Below are positions 20,040-25,746 of a DNA stretch of 25,746 bases, piece after piece (position 1 is the first letter of the stretch; the number at the start of each line of letters is the position of its first letter). This DNA is from Haplosporangium gracile. Taxonomy: Eukaryota; Mortierellomycota; Mortierellomycetes; Mortierellales; Mortierellaceae. The stretch covers positions 1 through 25,746 of the forward strand of contig JAAAUF010000610.1 of NCBI GenBank assembly GCA_015499985.1, given 5' to 3'. The notes below the pieces were generated by a model that saw nothing but the letters and a program-made list of their open reading frames with translations, was not told where the DNA came from and made no database searches. The translations under genes and the position numbers were made by a program.

Positions 20040-21284
20040 TCATGAAGCCAACGCTCCAGTGAATCCATGAGCTTTTAGCCACTCAAAAGTCGACATGGAT
20101 ATCGTCACACTAGGCACCATCCACATGATCCTTGCGCCCATGCCTCTCGTGAAACTAGAAAATCCTCCCTGTCGAAACAGTTGCGTCGCTATCCGCCTTG
20201 TTGACGAAGTCTCTTCGGTCGTACTCAAGATCGAAATTTGCCAGCGTGTCTTGACCACATCCACAATATTCGAGATCCCTGCCGCGATTCCACACGCAAC
20301 GGCAGCGCAGCCCATGATTTCGAAAAAGGGCAGTACGTGTTCTTCCTGAGTGCCCTGTCCTGCCAGACATCTCTGCTTATCCTGTTTACTAGAGTGTAGC
20401 TTGCGCCAAGCCATGTCCTTAAGTTGTTCGTATGCTGCGAAATAGATCATCGAGTAAGGCCTATTTTGCAGAGCAAACAAAGGAGATAAAACTGCGCGTC
20501 AGCTCTGTGTCACGCTACCTAGAAGGAGGAAATTTCCGCGTGAAATAATTCCGACTTGTCATTGCTCCTTTCACGGGCAAACCATGACTCACAAGGTGGA
20601 AAAGCCAATGAGACAAAGAACTTACACAAAGACGCCCAATGTAATAAAGTATCCTCGATAGAATCCCAAAAGTCCCTCATGCTGATAGATCTGTCGAGCA
20701 AGGCTCATTGTTGATGTGTACTTTGGTATCGTCGATGTTGTTGATGAAGTAAATGACGGTGAAATTGAGGATGAAACGTCGGAGACAATTAACGACGGTG
20801 CTGGCTTTCCTGCTCCTCCTACTCCCCCTGCTACTGTTGACGAATACATTCCTGAAGACATGTTTTCGACTTGCTGTTTCGACTTCAGGATCTCCATAGG
20901 TGTCCAAAAGAGTCCCGAACACACCTCTGCAATCATGCCGCTCATCATATGATTCTGCACGGTATCAGTCCCAAACGACTCGAATTGACGCGAGAGCTGG
21001 TCTTTGGCAAGGTCATAGGTCGTCAGATAGACCGACAATCCAGGCACACTAAGGGTAAGTGCGATGGGTAGACCGCGATAAAGAGCGCGGGCCCGGACAA
21101 GTTCGACAAAAGTTGGAATGAGTCCCTGGTGAGGCGAATTTGAGGCCTGAATCCGGGTCTTGACGGTGTCGAGAGGGTGAGTGCAGAGACGGGAGGCCAA
21201 TGCGGCGGTGCTGGATGCGAGAAGATTGCTGAGGGCAACATGCGAATCCTGGGGTTGGGAGATTGTTGTCTTTGACGACGCCAT
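20040..21284 (-). CDS. SLC25-family mitochondrial carrier (two exons)
   Basis: Exons in coding order are 21284-20626 and 20460-20040, giving 359 residues. The junction restores GVFVPYSMIYFAAYEQLKD, a classic carrier segment. Three repeats carry the signature PX[D/E]XX[K/R]: HPLDTVKTR (36-44), TPMEILKSK (128-136) and, degenerate, NIVDVVKTR (284-292), where the usual Pro is Ile. The VYLTTYDLAK segment after repeat 1 resembles the SLC25A44-like group, but the substrate cannot be told from sequence. Carriers are usually near 300 residues. The extra length is mainly a Gly/Ser/Thr-rich insertion (about 141-193) in the matrix loop of repeat 2 and a shorter Lys/Gln-rich insertion near residues 241-262. 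The predicted location is the inner mitochondrial membrane. It is tail to tail with PXR1, with 120 nt between stop codons. Confidence 0.88.
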
Positions 21285-22140
21285 TAGTGGACAGGGAAGG
21301 AATGGAGGAGAGAGAAGGGATTAATGTTGAGTCTCAACGCTTTACCGGCAAAACAAGTATTCAACGCAAAGTGTGGATTTCGACGCCATCAAAAAAATTT
21401 GACTGTCACTGATCAAGCGTCAATCAATTTCAAATTTTCAGGAACACAAACAACATCGACGACTTCCATCATCTGGTTGCCAAACCTTCGTCTCTTCGAC
21501 CACAGTCTCGTCGTCGTTTTTGTCTGAAGGCGCCCTTTGGCACTACCAATCCTCAATTGTCAAATGGCAACAAATACTCAACACCTATACGCGAAGTCTA
21601 CCAAATCCTTCCTAGCTCGATACGAAGTAAGTAAGTTTCCGGACAGGAAGGAGTTAAAAAGTAAAACCGAAAGTTAGAATTCACGTCATATATCCCTAAC
21701 CCCTTCCATCATGGCCACTCTCACATTCATGAAGTAATGAAGCACGTCGTTGTGAAGCAATCGACACTTGGTCCTAGGAAAAAGCTGATGCCTCTTTCTA
21801 TTCACACTTCACACAAACAGGATCAAATGAACAGCCAACAAGTTAAAGAAAAGAGCACAGCGTTGTAGTATTGTCATCAAAAAATACTGCTGCATCAAAC
21901 AAGAGCATCCGATCTTTTTTTTTATCTCGCTTTCACTACTGTTCATCTTACTTCAAAAGTACTACCGAAAGATTGGATGGGTGGTTGTGATGAATCAATT
22001 GATGGTGATGTTCTCAAAAGTATGCCAGCGACAGCAAGCTAGAATTGCATGTAGGACTGAAATGTGTTGGATAAGCAGTATTTTTGGAAGTGCGCTTTCA
22101 CCTTTTTTGACCCCTGATCGTATGTCCGTCTTGTTTAGAA

Positions 22141-22163
22141 GGGGGGGGGGGGGGCGGGGAGGG
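22141..22163 (+). repeat. Long G-run with G-quadruplex potential
   Basis: Fourteen consecutive G, then C, four G, A and three G. The pattern allows a stable G-quadruplex on the plus strand. It lies about 690 nt upstream of the F-box start codon. Confidence 0.7.
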
Positions 22164-22713
22164 CGAATGAAAAAGGAGAAATAAGAGACGAAGCAAGGGG
22201 TTGAGGAGGAGATGAAGCACAGAAAGCGCCTTGCAGTCATTATTGTACTAATGGGGTCATGAAGGCACTATATCGGCACAGTGTACGCATACATGTCCAT
22301 GTTCATGTCGCAAGTGTGCGTTTGCGTGTTCCTGAACACCAAGTGTGACGGAGTGAGAAGTGTCAGTGAGCAAGTCGGTCGACTTCAAGAAAGGAGTGTC
22401 TGTCTCTCCGTGCGTCTTTCAAATTTTTTATTTTATTTTCTTCTCTGCCTTTTTTTATTATCCAGCTCACACTACTTCTCTCTTCTCTTTTTGTCATCCC
22501 TCTCCCTTTTTTTTCCGTCTTTCTTCTTTCTTCTTCCAATTCCACAACCAAAGTCAAGACCTCTGCCGAGTGTGTGTTCTGTCATCAGCACCCAAGAAAC
22601 AAAGAGTCCACACTGCCTACTTCCGACAACATACTCTCCCGCCCACGCGTCTGACCACCACCACAACAACCACGCAAACACTAAAACCGGCACCACACCA
22701 CACGACACACACA

Positions 22714-22742
22714 CCCATCCATCCATCCAACCATCCATCCAA
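22714..22742 (+). repeat. ATCC tetranucleotide microsatellite
   Basis: About seven imperfect ATCC units, one of them changed to AACC, follow a CA-rich stretch. They lie about 100 nt upstream of the F-box start codon, probably in its 5' leader. Confidence 0.75.
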
Positions 22743-22845
22743 GAGGGGACATCCCCATACTTTACCAACCGCACACACTCCTCCTCTCCTTACCTATATC
22801 AACAATCTCATCATCGTCCCCTCGCAGCCAACTCTTACAATCAAC

Positions 22846-25536
22846 ATGGACAACTTATCTCCCCTCCCGACTTCTCCTCCTACTCATCCGGCACAACCAG
22901 CATCGCAACAACAACAACAACAACCACCCGTAATAGCCGCATACCAACCAGCAGCAGTAACCACCGCCTCACCGGTAACAACATCTTTCTTCCAGCGTCT
23001 GTCGGATTGGCTCAAGGAGAATAAGGCCGCCGAGGCGGCCCGTCTCACAGGAGTAGGAGCAGGAGCAGGAAATGGAAGAGCCTTTGATGAGAATGACAAT
23101 GACGCCAACAGCAGTAACAGTAAGGCACCACCTCTCCAGAGCCTGCCCTCATGGGTGTTTGAGGACATTCAACCTCACTCATCACCCGCTCTTTCACCAG
23201 TTCCTTTGAGATCTGCAGAAATCATTGCCGCACCAGCTCCAACAGCAGCAGCAGGAGCAGCAGTAACCGGAGCGACCTCTTCAGTTGACCTTGTTGCGAC
23301 ACTGTTACCACAACTCGAACGAATGACCACCGCTGACGACAACAGCACCCATACTACTCCCACCCCAACTCCCGCACCTACTGCGCCTGTCGTACCCTTG
23401 CCACATCAACAATTGCAACAGCAGGAACAGGAACAACTGCAGCTCCAGGCTCTCCATGGTTACCACACCTCCTCAGGACCTTCGGCGAACTACCGGAGAA
23501 CCCAGTCAAAGTACAAGCAACCCTGGAGGAGAACCCGCCCCGAAATGATCACATCCCGTCGCAATCCTGCTCGTCGTCTCCAGCAAGCATCGACTGCTCC
23601 TACTACAGGCATCGACATGTTCATGGCAACAACAAACGGATCTACAGGAGGACCTGGAAGTAGCAACAGCACTACGAGCAGCATGGGTGATTTGACAGCA
23701 GCAGAAACAGAGTCAGCAGGGACGACCCTCTACCTGCCCCATGATATTCTTCTTGCCATCTTTTCGCACCTGCCCTCGAGAGCGAACGCGCAGCAGTATT
23801 ACGATCGAACCCAACCCTCCGATTTACTCTCGTGTTCTCGAGTCAACATGGCCTGGCGCATTGCGGCCCTTTCGACCATCTGGCAGACCATCCTCCTGCC
23901 AGACCCTCTGGATCGGTCCTGTCGTCGCCTGTTGCACCTGTTGGCATCCTCCCATGCCTCGGCTCAGATCACGGGCAAGAACTACGACATGACCGAGATT
24001 ATTCAACGAGTTGAGGTAGACCTACTGGAGGCGACAGAGCAATTGGCGGAAGAGCGCATGGAGGCTGCTGCGTCTGCTATTGCAAATGCGGAAGAGCGAA
24101 TGGAGGCTGCTGCCTCTGCTATTGCAAATGCGGTTGTTGTAGAGGTGCAACCACAACAGGAGAAGCCTCGTTTGATTACCGGACCCACCCGCGTTACTTC
24201 CAACATCGACAGCGACGACATCACTCTCGGTCCTGCTTACAACACCATTAGAACAACAAATTGGAATGAAGGCAGTGTTGATTATGAAGACGTTCCTGAG
24301 ACTATTAGTAGCAAGACTGCCACTAGCGATACAATCACCAAACTCCCTGCCACTGCCGTATCGACCAGTGCCAATAACAGCAACAACAACAGGACCATCA
24401 AACACGGAACGATGACGGACCATATCACGACACTTTTGCAGTTTATCTCACCCTTCCGAACGCTCTCGATTCAACTGCCACAGGAGATCGAATCCAGCGC
24501 TGCAGATGTGTTGACTCGGTCGGCTTCCATCCCAGCACTGGAAGCGATCCGTCGCGGTATTCAGGAAGCCCAGATCCGCGAACTGGACATGCCATCACCC
24601 ATGTACTGCAGCGTCGCAACGTTTCCGGGAATGCTCGATCTCATCTCGAATCTGCAGGCCCTCCGGGTTCTGATCCTAGGCTACTCCAGTCGGGACTGGC
24701 CTCTTCTCAAGGCGATTATTTCCTTGCCGTTGCTGGAGAATCTATGTGTCTTTGATTCGTGCTGGAGTAATCAGATCTGGATCTACCTCTTTTCGTCATT
24801 GGGAGCACAGCTTCGAGGACTGACGGTCTTGCAGGGGAGACGGCCTCTTCAGGGGATTGTTTTGAGAGAGGGTATTGCACCGTATTGCAAAAACTTGACG
24901 ACGCTTTCAATTCCGTTTATCAAGTTGATGTCTGGACCGGGCCCCGTGTTGACGGATCAGGATGTGATCCCGGTGTTGAAAACGTGTCATGAGCTGCAGG
25001 TGATCAATCTCTCGGGCCAGCAGCTATTAGGCGACAAGGTCTTGGAGACGATGACGGATCTTTGGGGGCTGCAGACGTTGGATATCAGAGAGTGTCCGCT
25101 GATGACGGGCCAGAACATCAAGAGCGTCCGGTGGCAATCGATCCAGCGGGTTCGGATGTTTGGATGTGGAGAGATGTCGTCCGAGTTTATGGATTTGATC
25201 CTGCAAGCATGGCGGTCGTCGCATGCCAATACCGGTTCGTCAACGAGTGTGAGTACGAGTGGAGGAGCGTCAGGGTCGTCAGGACATCATCATCACCATC
25301 ACAATCACCATCATCACTATTCGCATGGGAAGCATAGCATCGGAGGCCTGGGATCGACCACGAGTGTTGGAGGCGTTGGTTCATCATCGTCGGCGACCAT
25401 CATGCGGTTTGCGTCTGTGTTGGACTTCAATGCCGATGTCGAGGATCCGGTCGAGATGGGGTGGGTCCGTCAACGGGAAGATGAACCACCTCTTGACTTG
25501 GACGAGGACCATTTCTTTGCTGATTGGTATTGCTGA
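22846..25536 (+). CDS. F-box and leucine-rich-repeat-like protein
   Basis: One uninterrupted frame of 896 residues. The frame is open further upstream to about 22360 but contains no ATG before 22846, where the context AACATGGAC begins MDNLSPLPTSPP. Residues 1-290 are disordered and Ala/Pro/Gln-rich. An F-box begins at about residue 295 (LYLPHDILLAIFSHLPS) and runs through SRVNMAWRIAALSTIWQTI near 345. F-boxes bind Skp1 in SCF ubiquitin ligases. Residues about 400-430 hold an exact tandem duplication. Residues about 580-790 contain irregular leucine-rich repeats (for example LQALRVLILGYSSRDWPLLK and LQVINLSGQQLLGDKVLETM), the likely substrate-recognition part. A His-rich stretch follows (814-824), then a Ser/Gly-rich segment and an acidic C-terminus ending DWYC. 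Large, intronless F-box/LRR genes of this kind are common in Mortierella-like fungi. The substrate is unknown. Confidence 0.85.
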   Translation: MDNLSPLPTSPPTHPAQPASQQQQQQPPVIAAYQPAAVTTASPVTTSFFQRLSDWLKENKAAEAARLTGVGAGAGNGRAFDENDNDANSSNSKAPPLQSLPSWVFEDIQPHSSPALSPVPLRSAEIIAAPAPTAAAGAAVTGATSSVDLVATLLPQLERMTTADDNSTHTTPTPTPAPTAPVVPLPHQQLQQQEQEQLQLQALHGYHTSSGPSANYRRTQSKYKQPWRRTRPEMITSRRNPARRLQQASTAPTTGIDMFMATTNGSTGGPGSSNSTTSSMGDLTAAETESAGTTLYLPHDILLAIFSHLPSRANAQQYYDRTQPSDLLSCSRVNMAWRIAALSTIWQTILLPDPLDRSCRRLLHLLASSHASAQITGKNYDMTEIIQRVEVDLLEATEQLAEERMEAAASAIANAEERMEAAASAIANAVVVEVQPQQEKPRLITGPTRVTSNIDSDDITLGPAYNTIRTTNWNEGSVDYEDVPETISSKTATSDTITKLPATAVSTSANNSNNNRTIKHGTMTDHITTLLQFISPFRTLSIQLPQEIESSAADVLTRSASIPALEAIRRGIQEAQIRELDMPSPMYCSVATFPGMLDLISNLQALRVLILGYSSRDWPLLKAIISLPLLENLCVFDSCWSNQIWIYLFSSLGAQLRGLTVLQGRRPLQGIVLREGIAPYCKNLTTLSIPFIKLMSGPGPVLTDQDVIPVLKTCHELQVINLSGQQLLGDKVLETMTDLWGLQTLDIRECPLMTGQNIKSVRWQSIQRVRMFGCGEMSSEFMDLILQAWRSSHANTGSSTSVSTSGGASGSSGHHHHHHNHHHHYSHGKHSIGGLGSTTSVGGVGSSSSATIMRFASVLDFNADVEDPVEMGWVRQREDEPPLDLDEDHFFADWYC
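24049..24132 (+). repeat. 42-bp tandem duplication in the F-box gene
   Basis: Two adjacent 42-bp copies (24049-24090 and 24091-24132) differ at two synonymous positions and encode the same 14 residues, EERMEAAASAIANA, twice. The unit keeps frame and helical character, consistent with a recent in-frame duplication. Confidence 0.95.
25284..25319 (+). repeat. CAT/CAC polyhistidine tract
   Basis: Mixed CAT and CAC codons encode six His, one Asn and four His in the C-terminal region of the F-box protein. Mixed codons argue against a pure slippage array. The tract could bind metal or act as a localisation signal, but neither is shown. Confidence 0.8.
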
Positions 25537-25746
25537 GATCTATTTCTTTCTTTTACTTTGCTATAGCTTCCTTTGTTATTTGTAGACATCATGCCCAAAG
25601 ATGCGAGAGATAAAAAAAAGAAAAATAATTTTACAAAGCACAATGGCCTGGACAAGGATTATTTGAGGCATTATTTATTTTGGAGGGGGGAGTCGCACTT
25701 TTCTTTTCATTTTTTTTTTTTTTTTTTGTAGCCTGTGTGTTTCTCG
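25537..25746 (+). other. 3' flank of the F-box gene
   Basis: A-rich sequence with AATAAT-like words near 25620-25630 may serve as the polyadenylation region. A long T-run lies near 25710-25728. No gene was seen before the window ends. Confidence 0.35.

Larger units (their letters stand above)
21285..22845. promoter_or_regulatory. Long divergent intergenic region (SLC25 carrier / F-box gene)
   Basis: This is the largest gene-free interval in the window, 1561 nt. I found no gene with domain-like or codon-like character. It contains a G-run at 22141-22163, a strongly pyrimidine-rich stretch from about 22395 to 22560, CA-rich sequence with an ATCC array at 22714-22742, and then the F-box start codon. 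The right half looks like a long core promoter and 5' leader. The left half carries the carrier promoter. Confidence 0.45.

Noticed and set aside
20461..20492. Alternative acceptor (CGCAG at 20494-20492) for carrier exon 2
   Set aside because: Its phase does not match the GTAAGT donor, and acceptors further upstream meet an in-frame TGA. The acceptor at 20462-20461 matches phase and restores the carrier motif.
22360..22845. N-terminal extension of the F-box protein
   Set aside because: The frame is open but has no ATG before 22846 and encodes composition typical of a C/T-rich leader.
22281..23024. 247-codon plus-strand frame overlapping the F-box start
   Set aside because: It is low-complexity pyrimidine-rich leader translated out of frame, ending inside the F-box coding region. 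It would matter only as a hypothetical overlapping upstream frame if transcription began before 22290, for which there is no evidence.
1..25746. tRNA, rRNA, CRISPR array, intact transposon or biosynthetic/defence cluster
   Set aside because: Looked for by eye on both strands. No cloverleaf with A/B boxes, spaced repeats, terminal inverted repeats with a transposase, or cluster-type enzymes were found.

Overview
The window looks like nuclear DNA of a filamentous, early-diverging fungus. Mucoromycota is the most likely group, and a Mortierella-like genome would fit, but that placement is inference. The evidence is dense genes on both strands, many short GT..AG introns (I resolve 25, nearly all 93-233 nt, donors usually GTAAGT or GTATGT-like, acceptors usually TAG or CAG), and long Gln/Ser/Pro-rich proteins. 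It also has fungal-type housekeeping genes: the PAF-complex subunit CTR9 and the G-patch ribosome-biogenesis protein PXR1/PINX1. No operons, phage genes, intact transposons, CRISPR arrays, rRNA or tRNA genes were seen.

Layout from left to right. 1-500: coding-like sequence that changes frame, probably the decayed or spliced end of a gene lying mostly outside the window. 907-2401 (+): five-exon PQ-loop membrane protein. 2559-4468 (+): four-exon protein with an XPF/ERCC4-like region followed by a helix-hairpin-helix-like tail, resembling the meiotic SHOC1/Zip2 group. 5293-7200 (+): single-exon disordered Ser/Gln/Pro-rich protein. 7349-13405 (-): seven-exon, about 1452-residue protein combining an acidic tract, coiled coils, ankyrin repeats, a UBA domain and a long Gln-rich tail. 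13994-18070 (-): ten-exon CTR9. 18497-19919 (+): three-exon PXR1/PINX1, divergent from CTR9 across a 426-nt gap. 20040-21284 (-): two-exon SLC25 mitochondrial carrier, tail to tail with PXR1. 22846-25536 (+): single-exon F-box/leucine-rich protein with a long pyrimidine-rich 5' region.

The genes do not form one pathway. CTR9 (Pol II elongation and histone modification) and PXR1 (rRNA maturation) may share a bidirectional promoter. The ankyrin/UBA and F-box proteins both point to ubiquitin biology but are not adjacent. Exon boundaries were set by matching splice phases by hand. They are consistent throughout, but no transcript data were available.
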